Part shown: piece by piece, positions 55,301-62,781 of the stretch
How the letters are laid out: every line of letters begins with the position of its first letter
Numbering within the stretch: position 1 is the first letter of the stretch
Source: Streptomyces sp. NBC_01317
GTDB lineage: Bacteria; Actinomycetota; Actinomycetes; Streptomycetales; Streptomycetaceae
Reading direction: 5' to 3'
NCBI RefSeq assembly: GCF_035961655.1
Contig: NZ_CP108393.1
Span: 3,889,501-3,953,500 of the forward strand
DNA length: 64,000 nucleotides
Position numbers and translations under genes: made by a program
The notes under the pieces: generated by a model
What the model was told of the DNA's origin: nothing
Databases searched by the model: none
The model's input: only the letters and a program-made list of their open reading frames with translations

Positions 55301-58300
55301 AGACGTTGCCCACGTAGGGCTGGGCGTCCGTCTGCGTACTGGAGAGGAAGGCGGCGTACACGTCCTGGACGCCGGTGAGGACGGCCGGGTCGAGCCGCAC
55401 GCTCGTGGTCGCGACGGTCCCCCAGCCCGAACCGCTGTAGTCGAGGGGGATGTCGACGCTCTTCGGGCCGTCCTTCGAGCCGAGGCGCAGTTCGATGTGC
55501 GAGTCCGACGCCGCGCGCGACTGCGGCTTGTCATAGCGGACGGTGACGGTGTCCGCGCCGTCGCCGAGGTCGGTGTCCTTCCACTGCGCCCACGCGCCGT
55601 TCGTCACGTTCTCGAAGAGGCCGTTCGAGAGGTTGAGCGGGAGCGAACCGCCGCCGGTCGTGGTGGTGTTGGCCGTGGTCAGCGTGGCGAGCGTGGTCGT
55701 GGGCGACGCGGAGACCTCGTACGGCGAGAACTGGTGCCAGTCGAAGTTCGACACCCACTGCTGGCCGGCCGGGGCGTGGAACACGAACGTCGCGCTCTCC
55801 GCGTCCAGCAGGGCGTCCGGGTCGGTGACGGCCGCCCGCACCGTGCTGTAGTACTGCCAGCCGCCGGTCCCGGGCAGCTGGACGGTGGCGATGACCGGGC
55901 CGTCGGCGGCGCCGGCGTGGATGTCGACGCTGCTCGGCTTCGCGTCCACCGCCTGCGAGTTGGCGTAGCGGACCGAGACGCTCTGCGGGGCGACCCCGCC
56001 GAAGTCCAGCTGGGTGAACCGCTCCCACGATCCCTCGGTGACGCCGCCGAGGTTGCCGTCCGAGTTGTTCCGCTCGCTGACGAGGCTGGGGCCCTCCTTC
56101 TGGTCGGGGTCCTCGGCCTGGAGGACGGCGTAGCCGCCCTCGTCGAGGGTGAGCGCGTCGATGGCGGAGTGCAGCGCGTCGTCCGCGGCCATGAGCGTGC
56201 CGGTCGCGGACGTGGTGTCCGCGAGGACGGTCCGCGCGCGTTCGAGCGCCGAACGGAACAGGCTCCAGGAGCCGTCGGAGTAGGTGCCGGCGCGCACCAG
56301 GGACGCCTGGCCGACGAGTGCGCCGAGGGCCTTGCGCGGCACGGCGGCGGCGGAGATGACGAGCGGGTCGGTCGGGGAGATCCCGGTGCCGCTCACCGTC
56401 GAGGCCCGTACGCCGTGGGCGAAGGCCTTGTCCTGGAACGTGATGCCGAAGCGCGCGTCGACCTTCGTAGTCCCGGTGAGCGACAGCGTCGCCGTGCGCG
56501 AGCCGCTGACGCGGAGGTCCGCCGTGACACCGCCCGGCAGGCCGGTCACGGTCGCCGCCCCGGTCCTGGTGAGACTGGTCCCCTTGCGGGCGGCGAACGA
56601 CGCGGGGCCGTCCAGGGTCAGCTTCACGCTGCCGTCGACGGTGCCGTCCGCGGTCGTGTCGACGGTGCCGGGGCGGGCGGAGAGGACGGTGTCGCCCTTG
56701 CCCGTTCCCGTACCGCCGTGGCCCGAACCGCCGTCACCCGTACCGCCGTTGCCCGAGTCGCTGTTCAGCGAGTACGCGGGCTCCGTGCGGGCGCCCCACT
56801 GGGAGGGCTTGGAGCCCATGGTGAAGTCCAGCGTGCCGCCGGAGATGATCTGGGAGTAGTCGAGCCACGTGTTGCTGAACCGCTTGCCGTTGAGGGTCGC
56901 GCTCTGCACGTAGTAGTTGCTCGGCGAGACGCCGTCGGCCTTCACCGTGAACCGGGTGCCGTTGGCGTACGTGATGGTCGTGGAGTCGAAGAACGGGCTG
57001 CCGATCTGGAACTGGCTGGAACCGGCCGTCACCGGGAAGAGGCCCAGGGCGGCCCCGACAAACATGGTCGACATGGTGCCCGCGTCGTTGTCCATGGTCG
57101 GCAGGAAGCCGTTCGGGGACAGCTTGTAGACCTGGGTCCTGACCGGCGGCGTGAACTGGCCGCCGGAGCTGGGCGCCTCGTTCGTGGAGCCCGTCGCGAT
57201 GTAGCGGTTCCACGTCGTGCCGGTGTAGATGGCCCGTACCCACTTCTGCGTCAGGCTCGGCTCGCCGACGTAGTTGAAGAGGTACGGCGCCTGGAGGTCG
57301 ATCTCGTTCGCGTTGGAGTGCAGCATGGTCGAGCCGTCGTCGGCGGTGGAGTCCTCGCCGAACATGTGACGGACGGCGGCCTTCCCGGCCTTCGGCCCGC
57401 CCATGGCCTCGATAAGGCCGCCCATGTCGTACGCGTCGTACCAGTGGTACTGCCACAGCGTGCCCTGGTAGAGGCCGGCCGCCTCGAACTTCTCGTAGTC
57501 GGCGCTCTGCCAGTCACCGCCCTCGGCGCGCGGGGTGAGCAGACCGACCCCGGTGCCGTCGGCCGCGGTCCAGGCGCCGGACTTCACGAGGTTGTCGATC
57601 GCCATGGTCGACTGGGTACGCAGCTTCTTCGCGTCCGACTTCTTGCCGAGCGCGTCGGCGACGACGGAGAGCGCCCACTGGTCGTAGCCGCGCTGGACGG
57701 TCGTACCGGGATCTCCGGTGACGTACCCCTGGCGCAGCTGCGCCCCCGTGTAGAAGCCGGAGTACGAGAGCAGCGCCGGGTACGCCTCGTCCAGCCGGTC
57801 GAAGTTCTTGAAGCCCTTCGACAGCGCGTCGGCGACCAGCACGGCCGAGCGCTCCCAGCGCACGGTCGGGACCGAGTGGGTGAGGCTGCCGAGGCTCTTG
57901 CCCGAGGTGCGGGCGTCGGCGAAGAGCACGATGAGCGACTGGACCATGTCCCGGTAGGTGGACGGGTCGATGTACGCCTCGACGGAGTACTTGCGGAAGT
58001 CGTCCCAGGTGGACCAGCCGTCGTAGTACGTGAAGCCGTTCGCCGTGTGCACGGCTCCGTCGGCGCCGCGGTACGTACCGCTGGTGCTGGTGGCGTTCAC
58101 CGGCAGCGCGTACATGCGGTACAGGTGCGTGTAGAACTCCTTGGTGAGCGTCGACCCGGGGTCGGACGTCGCCGAGGAGCGGACGGCGACGGCGCCGAGC
58201 GCGCTGTTCCACTCCGCCTTCGTCCGGGCGCGCGCCTGGTCGAAGGTGAGGCCGCCCACCTCGTTGCGCTGGTCGGTCGCGGCCTGTTCCGCGCTGATCG

Positions 58301-59246
58301 GCGACAGCGTGACGCGCAGTTCGATGTGGTCCCCGGCCGACTTGTCGAACCCGAGGACGGCGCCGGTGTCGGAGCCGTCGCGCGTGGTCGTGTCGCTCAG
58401 CCTGCCGTCGTTGCCCCAGGTCTTCAGCGAGGTCACGGGGACGTTGGTGGTGGCGCTGTAGTAGAGCTGGTACGAGGCGCCGTTGAACGATCCCGCGACG
58501 AGGCCGGTGATCGAGGTCGTCCCGTCCGGGAGCGTCGTCGCCTTCAAGGTCGAGCGGGTGCGGCTGGTGAAGTTGTTCGCCAGGTCGAGGACCAGCTCGG
58601 GCTCCGCCCCGGCGGGGAAGCTGTAGCGCTGGAGCGCGGTACGCGTCGTCGCGGCCATCTCGGCCTTGATGGTGCCGGCGTCCTGCTTCACCGACGAGCC
58701 GGTTCCGGAGATGCTCCCGAGGCCCACCTGGTAGGAGCCGGGCGTCGCGGTCTCGTCGTCGTGGCTGTACGGGTGGGCGTACGTGCCGGCGGCGGGCCGG
58801 CTGTCGTACCGCACGGAGGTCGGCACGACGAGCAGGTCGCCGCCGCCTCCCGAGCCGCCGACGCCGTCGAGGTTCGTCGCGGTGAACCCGGCGATGTGGT
58901 CCTCGTTGTAGTCGTACCCGGTGTGGTTGCGGTTCGGCGTGGTCAGCGGGTTGACCTTGGCCAGACCGTGCGGCGCCTGGGCGCCCGGCAGGTCGTTGCC
59001 GTCGTCGCCGGCGGTCGACACGAACGGGTCGACGAGCTTCGTGTAGTCCGTACCGCCGGATGTCCCCGCGGACGCGGTGGCGACGGGCACCGCGGCGGCC
59101 ACGCCGGCACCGGCACCGGCCAGCGCGCCGAGGCCGAGCACACCGGTGAGCAGCAGGGCGACCGGCGCGCGCAGGGGTCGATGACGTCGGCGGGCGGTCC
59201 GCGGAAGGACCGCTCCGGGCAGGGGGGATTGGGATGTGATGGGCAC
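52386..59246 (-). CDS. Giant secreted GH92 alpha-mannosidase fused to PAP2 phosphatase
   Basis: 2286 residues from GTG 59246 behind GGAGAGG, with a long signal peptide. Modules in order: GH92 domain (about 60-800; YDGWSTWDDFR, HSNANEIDLQ near 644, TMDNDAGTMS near 720); FIVAR-like repeat; three carbohydrate-binding CBM6-like modules (GSWERFTQLDFGG, GAWAQWKDTDLGD, GAWLDYGEIDFGS); second FIVAR repeat; two FN3 domains; PAP2/class A acid phosphatase with all three motifs (KNHYAYQRP, YPSGH near 1980, NRVVLGFHYPLD); and a C-terminal cadherin-like domain. GH92 enzymes are Ca-dependent exo-mannosidases. Joined to a phosphatase it could strip phosphomannan. Confidence 0.88.
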   Translation of the reverse strand: MPITSQSPLPGAVLPRTARRRHRPLRAPVALLLTGVLGLGALAGAGAGVAAAVPVATASAGTSGGTDYTKLVDPFVSTAGDDGNDLPGAQAPHGLAKVNPLTTPNRNHTGYDYNEDHIAGFTATNLDGVGGSGGGGDLLVVPTSVRYDSRPAAGTYAHPYSHDDETATPGSYQVGLGSISGTGSSVKQDAGTIKAEMAATTRTALQRYSFPAGAEPELVLDLANNFTSRTRSTLKATTLPDGTTSITGLVAGSFNGASYQLYYSATTNVPVTSLKTWGNDGRLSDTTTRDGSDTGAVLGFDKSAGDHIELRVTLSPISAEQAATDQRNEVGGLTFDQARARTKAEWNSALGAVAVRSSATSDPGSTLTKEFYTHLYRMYALPVNATSTSGTYRGADGAVHTANGFTYYDGWSTWDDFRKYSVEAYIDPSTYRDMVQSLIVLFADARTSGKSLGSLTHSVPTVRWERSAVLVADALSKGFKNFDRLDEAYPALLSYSGFYTGAQLRQGYVTGDPGTTVQRGYDQWALSVVADALGKKSDAKKLRTQSTMAIDNLVKSGAWTAADGTGVGLLTPRAEGGDWQSADYEKFEAAGLYQGTLWQYHWYDAYDMGGLIEAMGGPKAGKAAVRHMFGEDSTADDGSTMLHSNANEIDLQAPYLFNYVGEPSLTQKWVRAIYTGTTWNRYIATGSTNEAPSSGGQFTPPVRTQVYKLSPNGFLPTMDNDAGTMSTMFVGAALGLFPVTAGSSQFQIGSPFFDSTTITYANGTRFTVKADGVSPSNYYVQSATLNGKRFSNTWLDYSQIISGGTLDFTMGSKPSQWGARTEPAYSLNSDSGNGGTGDGGSGHGGTGTGKGDTVLSARPGTVDTTADGTVDGSVKLTLDGPASFAARKGTSLTRTGAATVTGLPGGVTADLRVSGSRTATLSLTGTTKVDARFGITFQDKAFAHGVRASTVSGTGISPTDPLVISAAAVPRKALGALVGQASLVRAGTYSDGSWSLFRSALERARTVLADTTSATGTLMAADDALHSAIDALTLDEGGYAVLQAEDPDQKEGPSLVSERNNSDGNLGGVTEGSWERFTQLDFGGVAPQSVSVRYANSQAVDAKPSSVDIHAGAADGPVIATVQLPGTGGWQYYSTVRAAVTDPDALLDAESATFVFHAPAGQQWVSNFDWHQFSPYEVSASPTTTLATLTTANTTTTGGGSLPLNLSNGLFENVTNGAWAQWKDTDLGDGADTVTVRYDKPQSRAASDSHIELRLGSKDGPKSVDIPLDYSGSGWGTVATTSVRLDPAVLTGVQDVYAAFLSSTQTDAQPYVGNVYSLTLTREAGAPVGFDATAFRSHSGGGLKSEPVGWTGSGSTTDLGGTYDGAWLDYGEIDFGSSPKSTVTLTYANNSARCGTGSAVQLYLDSFDAADPGTPYATVPLPVTGSAWSAGGTTTLVLPKAITGKHAVHLRLTTHPDAGHPYVANLARITFDHVDTPAVTDKSALRKAIDQYEGVSGDAGRYNTIDFGVYVRELASARALLDADDTTQLEVDAQTRRLTLAATQLVPLPRLRLEDLVTTASVLTNERYTDASWKAFTTALAEARTAVADTTATDATLTARYNALDHARSALRTKPTSAPASPDAVSAASAGSSVTVAWSAPKDTGGSPVTGYEVTLDDGHQVGIHDPDSRSTTFTRLRAGRSYTARVRAVNRFGASHLSPATAPVVTGGGKPQKPAVQGVITEGHQVRVTWRAAGDGGFPVVGYTVALGDGTTAHVPATTGTALLTTTGRAGPHTATVTAVTLAGTSDDSGATAQATAPAAVSDPAYEPSPFPDDTLNATYTSDKWPGAGDGTDYFNALLNGIDDLTSDILGANTEVPHGTALTAENDEIAVRINNAATQKEVDRAEVDAANSPTVTMADGLGSRLGPIYQDALSGGQLPKTSALFSRVTKNLDKVDAAKNHYAYQRPYVRLGFVGDGGDIYESRDGSYGSLATSGSYPSGHTYSGYEAGTVLATLLPELAPSILARTSEYGDNRVVLGFHYPLDVMGGRIAGQATVAHRWADPDFAKLLTQAHTEMENVLLARCEKEGYGDTLAACAGDSYGGLSRAQHVDLYTRRLTYGFSRVGKAGQALRTPSDAAALLITAFPDLTTGQRTQILEQTATDSGYPLDLTGDGGASWERINLAAAMTARVKVGTDGSVTVTNFPDATKASVADARAIKAGGAALDGFDPEVSTYVVDWPKNERIPAVSAVPAHSGARVKVSDGGSVLSSTGSRLTTRTVKVTSANGSVTRIYTVGFRPTDRGDR

Positions 59247-59698
59247 GTAACCTCTCCAGCGTCGCGATAGGCCCGCACAGTCCGGCAGAGAGAGGAAGAC
59301 AACGTTGTCAGACTCAAGCCGGAGCGCGCGAAACGAGACAGCGCTGCACGCAACGGGATTGCACCCGTTGCGCGCATGACCGTGTGCCATGAGACAGGCA
59401 AAAGGCGTACAGCGGGCTAACAGGACTCGCACAGCAAGTGCGCGCCGCAGACACCGAAGACAGCAGCTCTTGAGGCCGACTCTTCATCCGGCGTACCCGT
59501 CAGCGTGGGGGAACGAGTCGGACCAGTGCGGCTACCCCAGCTCGCGTCTCTACTCGATGACGGCGACCGTCTCCCCCCCTTCGCCGCCTCTGTCGTGGCC
59601 CAACCGGCACCGCACGTTGACGAACCGTGATGGCGAGGGCGAAGCACTCTCAGCCGAGATCGAGGACCATCAGTCCGTCCGACACCGCAATTTCAACG
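59247..59698. other. Upstream region of the GH92 gene
   Basis: The GH92 promoter should lie here; a long in-frame extension to 59432 is considered noncoding. Nothing else is supported. Confidence 0.3.
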
Positions 59699-59840
59699 TC
59701 AGCAGGTGCTGCCAAGGTAAATCTCCGTCAGAAAGCCAACCTTCACCGGCATTCCTCTCGCAAGGAAGTTCCCGACGTAGGCCTCCACAAGGGCGCGGGC
59801 CAGCATGTGCCGTTCGTAGGGGCCAACGGCGATCACTACC
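59699..59840 (-). pseudogene. C-terminal gene fragment next to att 8
   Basis: The minus strand reads PYERHMLARALVEAYVGNFL, ARGMPVKVGFLTEIYLGSTC, stop. It is coding-like and is cut off on its 5' side close to the att repeat, as expected for a gene broken at a recombination point. Family unknown. Confidence 0.45.
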
Positions 59841-59862
59841 AGTATCAGCCGGCGGCTGACCG

Positions 59863-59902
59863 CAAGCTCAGAGCGCGAGTTCGAGTCTCGTCACCCGCTC
59901 CA
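59863..59902 (+). repeat. att copy 8 (shortened tRNA-Gly 3' fragment)
   Basis: 40 bases from CAAGCTCAGAGC to CGCTCCA with one change (TTCGAGTCTC for TTCGATTCTC); the leading TTCC is missing. A tRNA-type hairpin (59909-59934, ACCCCCAGGTC and its complement) and the TGCCTAGA tail follow. It is the rightmost att copy seen. Confidence 0.93.
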
Positions 59903-60062
59903 CGACAAACCCCCAGGTCATCGACCTGGGGGTTCTATGTTGCCTAGATTTCTTTGGGACCCCTGTGCCCGATGGGGGATCGAGGCTTTTCCGGCGTTGC
60001 GCTCGCGCCATCTGGTCGAGGGTGGCTGCCACTTCCTGCTGAGGTTCGTGGTCCGAGTGCTG

Positions 60063-60200
60063 CTAGGTCAGCCCAGCACGCTCCGAGGACTGCTCGGCAC
60101 GCGCCGTCATGTCCTTGAGAGTGGCACTGGAACGCGTCTTCAGAGTGTGTCCGGTGTGGCGTAGATCGTAGAGGCCGTCATCGCGACACTCACCGCCACC
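60063..60200 (-). pseudogene. Tyrosine recombinase (integrase), short remnant
   Basis: The minus strand reads GLYDLRHTGHTLKTRSSATL, then KDMTARAEQSSERAGLT and a stop at 60063. The R-H-x-x-H box is intact, but the stop falls just before the position of the catalytic Tyr. It is very similar to the fragment at 14502 (YDLRHTGHTLS, SGATLKDTMVRAGQSSEKA), so both derive from related integrases. Confidence 0.8.
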
Positions 60201-60218
60201 TCGGACATCGCCCGGAGT

Positions 60219-60509
60219 CAGCCCCGTCGCCCGTCCTGCGTCTTGCATTGGCTTGGAAGCCCACTGCCGAACATCCCGGTACGAGCGCCTACAGTCAACA
60301 CCCTTACCGAGGAACCACTGAAACCGCGCTGCTGGTAACGCCGCACTGCTCATGGCGACCGGCCCCTGATCACTTCGAGCAACCCGGTCCGGTCGACAGC
60401 CCATCGCCGTCCTGCAACCGCTCTGGCTTCGGAGATCCACCACCAGTCGGCCTGCGCACTGCACTTACGAGTCACCACACCCAATGTCCACTCCAGCCGA
60501 CGTGGATTT
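60219..60509. repeat. Noncoding repeat, copy B (partner 32690-33055)
   Basis: Same block order as copy A with about 75 bp deleted. It lies next to the integrase remnant, which suggests it belonged to the backbone of an integrative element. Confidence 0.85.
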
Positions 60510-60630
60510 ATGTGCATCCGGTGGGAAGGCAGTCGTCCTCAGATCGAGCAGGGCCGGGGTGAGCTGACGGACAAGATGAACATCGAGGCCACAGTGGGTG
60601 GTTCCCCAGGTCAACGTCTCCCGAGGAGAC

Positions 60631-61683
60631 TCAGGACTCCCTCAGCGCCATGGCCAGGTCACTCAGTTCACTCAGCACTGCCACGCTCTGGAACAGGGTC
60701 CGAAGGGATGCGCTGATCTGCCGGGAGGGGCGGCGTAGCTGACGGCTGGAGGAGCCGAACATACTGATCAGCGTCGTGACCTCCTGGAAGGTGTCCGCTG
60801 CGTCCTGTAACCCCTCGGGTGCCTTGACCACTTGGTCCAGCACTTCCTCCGCGCCCTCCGGCCATTCGCGGCGCGGCGTGCTCGCCGTCCATTCCAGGAA
60901 CGCCCGGAACGCCTCGACACTGGCCCCCATGCGTGCCGCGAAGCGCTCGGCCGCCGCCGCCAGCTCGTCGGCCGGCCCGTCGATGGCTTTGGCCAGCCGG
61001 TTGATCACGGCCATCCGCATGTTCATCGAAGCCCCGGGATGGCTGACACGGGCCATGTCCTCGCCGATCAGCTGCATCATCTCCGCGAGGTCCGTCAGGG
61101 CGGACTCCACATCGGCCATGTCGCCGGAGATGGCCTCCAGCTGCGCTTCCGCCTCGACGACCAGATCAAACAGGCCAGGGGCGTCCTCGTCGCCCCCGGC
61201 GGTCGGCTCCGCGCCGGGCCTAGGGGTCGATCCCCTGGGGAGCGACAGGACACTGCCCCCGCCCAGCACCTCCGCCAGTACGCTTGTCAGTTGCCGCTTG
61301 GCCGTGACGGTGTCGGCGGGGTCTGACGGGAACGGGATCCGAGGCGTCGTTCCGAGGCCCGGGAACTGTTCGGTTCCCTCTGTGACATGGACGGTGAACC
61401 GACCGAGGGCGTGTCGCATTCCGAGGCCGAAGGACAGCTCCGCCCCGGATCGGCCCAGGTCGGCGACGACGACGTCCACTTCGGTGAGCATGCGCAGCAG
61501 TTGGTCCATGGGCAGGCCGGCCTCCGTGAGCATGTCCGCTCGCAAGAAGGTGAGACCGAGCTGCGCACACGTGGGACCCACGATGTCCTCGTAGAGGATG
61601 GTGGACCGGTTCCGCTCCCCTGGAGGAAATTGACCAGGAAGGTCGGCGGCGGTGGTTCCGCAGATGGCGAGGCAGGTGGGCAT
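60631..61683 (-). CDS. Nucleoside-deoxyribosyltransferase-like protein with helical C-terminus
   Basis: 350 residues from the ATG at 61683 (AAGGAG upstream). Residues 1-130 (MPTCLAICGTTA, YEDIVGPTCAQLGLTFLRAD, DVVVADLGRSGAELSFGLGM) match the nucleoside 2-deoxyribosyltransferase/TIR-like Rossmann fold, where the Asp and Glu of the VADL...E segment face the substrate. Relatives act as nucleotide-degrading effectors or sensors in bacterial conflict systems. The rest is helical (AEMMQLIGEDMARVS, DELAAAAERFAARMG). It is last in a minus-strand gene row that continues off the right edge. Confidence 0.6.
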   Translation of the reverse strand: MPTCLAICGTTAADLPGQFPPGERNRSTILYEDIVGPTCAQLGLTFLRADMLTEAGLPMDQLLRMLTEVDVVVADLGRSGAELSFGLGMRHALGRFTVHVTEGTEQFPGLGTTPRIPFPSDPADTVTAKRQLTSVLAEVLGGGSVLSLPRGSTPRPGAEPTAGGDEDAPGLFDLVVEAEAQLEAISGDMADVESALTDLAEMMQLIGEDMARVSHPGASMNMRMAVINRLAKAIDGPADELAAAAERFAARMGASVEAFRAFLEWTASTPRREWPEGAEEVLDQVVKAPEGLQDAADTFQEVTTLISMFGSSSRQLRRPSRQISASLRTLFQSVAVLSELSDLAMALRES

Positions 61684-61771
61684 GGCAGGGCTCCTTAACA
61701 GGGGGTCCGTGGAGGCCCTGTCGGTGGCCAAGCAGCTGACAGCCGACAGGGCGGAGAGTGGAGAGTGGAGG

Positions 61772-62044
61772 TCAGTCGAAGAGAGTGAGCGCCACTCCGT
61801 CGGCTACCTCGTCAGCGAAGACCGGGCGTTCCTCGATGCCCAGTGCGCTCAGGAGGTCCACGGTGAGCACGCGGTGGCGTCGGCCCACGCGCACAGTGGG
61901 GCAGGGGAAGGCATCCTGGGCCACCAGCCGGTAGGCCGTACCCAGGCACATTCCGAAAGCCCTGGCCGCCGTTCGCAGATTGACGCTGACCGGAAGGTTG
62001 AAGATCTCGCGGAAGGTGAGGGGCGTCTCGACGCGGTCGGTCAT
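61772..62044 (-). CDS. Small helix-turn-helix DNA-binding protein
   Basis: 90 residues, MTDRVETPLTFREIFNLPVS, then NLRTAARAFGMCLGTAYRLV (helix-turn-helix) and FPCPTVRVGRRHRVLTVDLL, the wing of excisionase-like proteins. It overlaps the preceding gene by 4 bp (ATGA). This pair occurs together in many Streptomyces, often near mobile DNA. It probably regulates the unit or acts as a recombination directionality factor. Confidence 0.75.
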   Translation of the reverse strand: MTDRVETPLTFREIFNLPVSVNLRTAARAFGMCLGTAYRLVAQDAFPCPTVRVGRRHRVLTVDLLSALGIEERPVFADEVADGVALTLFD

Positions 62045-62769
62045 CCGCTCCTCCGTACGCGGCGCAGAGAGACCGTGGCAACCTGGCGACCACGACCTGA
62101 GAATCCGACGCTCGTGGCGGTGTCGTCCACTCCCCAGGTCCGGGCCAGGGCACCCAGGCGCACTCCCTCGACACGGTGAGCGGGAACCGTGATCCGCACC
62201 GTGGCCGAGAGCCCGGGGTGGCACGGGACTGGATCGTAATCAGCCTGCCAGTAGTCCGCTGCCTCCGCCTCGACGGGAGCGCGGCCGGCCCGCTCCACAT
62301 CGTCCACGGCCCTTTCGAAGCGAGCGTGGCGCCACACGTCGTACACGCGTGAACAAGCTGAACGCAGCGCTGTCCCTCCGGGGTCGGGGTCATCCGCTGC
62401 GAGGCCGGCCAGCGCTTCGAGGTAGCAGGTGATCAGTTCGGCTTCGACGTCGTCCCGTTCGGCGTGGAAACGCCAGGTGATCTTGTAGGCAGTGCGTCGC
62501 AGCCCCGGGAGCCCCAGCCACACGACGGCCTCCGGCCAGTCGGGCCCGACCGCGTCGGAGTGGATGCGCTCCGCGATCTGGTGCCACAGGCTCGCGTGTG
62601 CCTCGGAGTGCGCGGAGCGGTCGTACAGCAGTTGGCGGGCCCGCACCAGGGTCAGTGGTACGCCGGCCCGTTCCGACCCGTCGTAGAGACGTAACAGGGG
62701 CGTGGGTTCACTGTCGGCGCAGTGACGCTCGACGGCGGCGAACACGCCGGGGTGAGGGGGAAGTGACAT
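62041..62769 (-). CDS. Streptomyces hypothetical protein paired with the HTH gene
   Basis: 242 residues, AGGAGG before the ATG at 62769. It starts MSLPPHPGVFAAVERHCADS and contains WPEAVVWLGLPGLRRTAYKI and DDVEAELITCYLEALAGL, helices reminiscent of region 2 of sigma factors. The C-terminus is beta-rich (SATVRITVPAHRVEGVRLGA). The family is common in Streptomyces beside an excisionase-like HTH gene; function is unknown. It is 12 bp behind the next gene upstream. Confidence 0.65.
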   Translation of the reverse strand: MSLPPHPGVFAAVERHCADSEPTPLLRLYDGSERAGVPLTLVRARQLLYDRSAHSEAHASLWHQIAERIHSDAVGPDWPEAVVWLGLPGLRRTAYKITWRFHAERDDVEAELITCYLEALAGLAADDPDPGGTALRSACSRVYDVWRHARFERAVDDVERAGRAPVEAEAADYWQADYDPVPCHPGLSATVRITVPAHRVEGVRLGALARTWGVDDTATSVGFSGRGRQVATVSLRRVRRSG

Positions 62770-62781
62770 CGGTCCTCCTGG

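Noticed and set aside
54429..59270. A 1613-codon plus-strand ORF opposite the GH92 gene
   Set aside because: Composition (Arg/Val/Gly-rich without domains) is that of an antisense shadow; the minus frame carries GH92 and PAP2 motifs.
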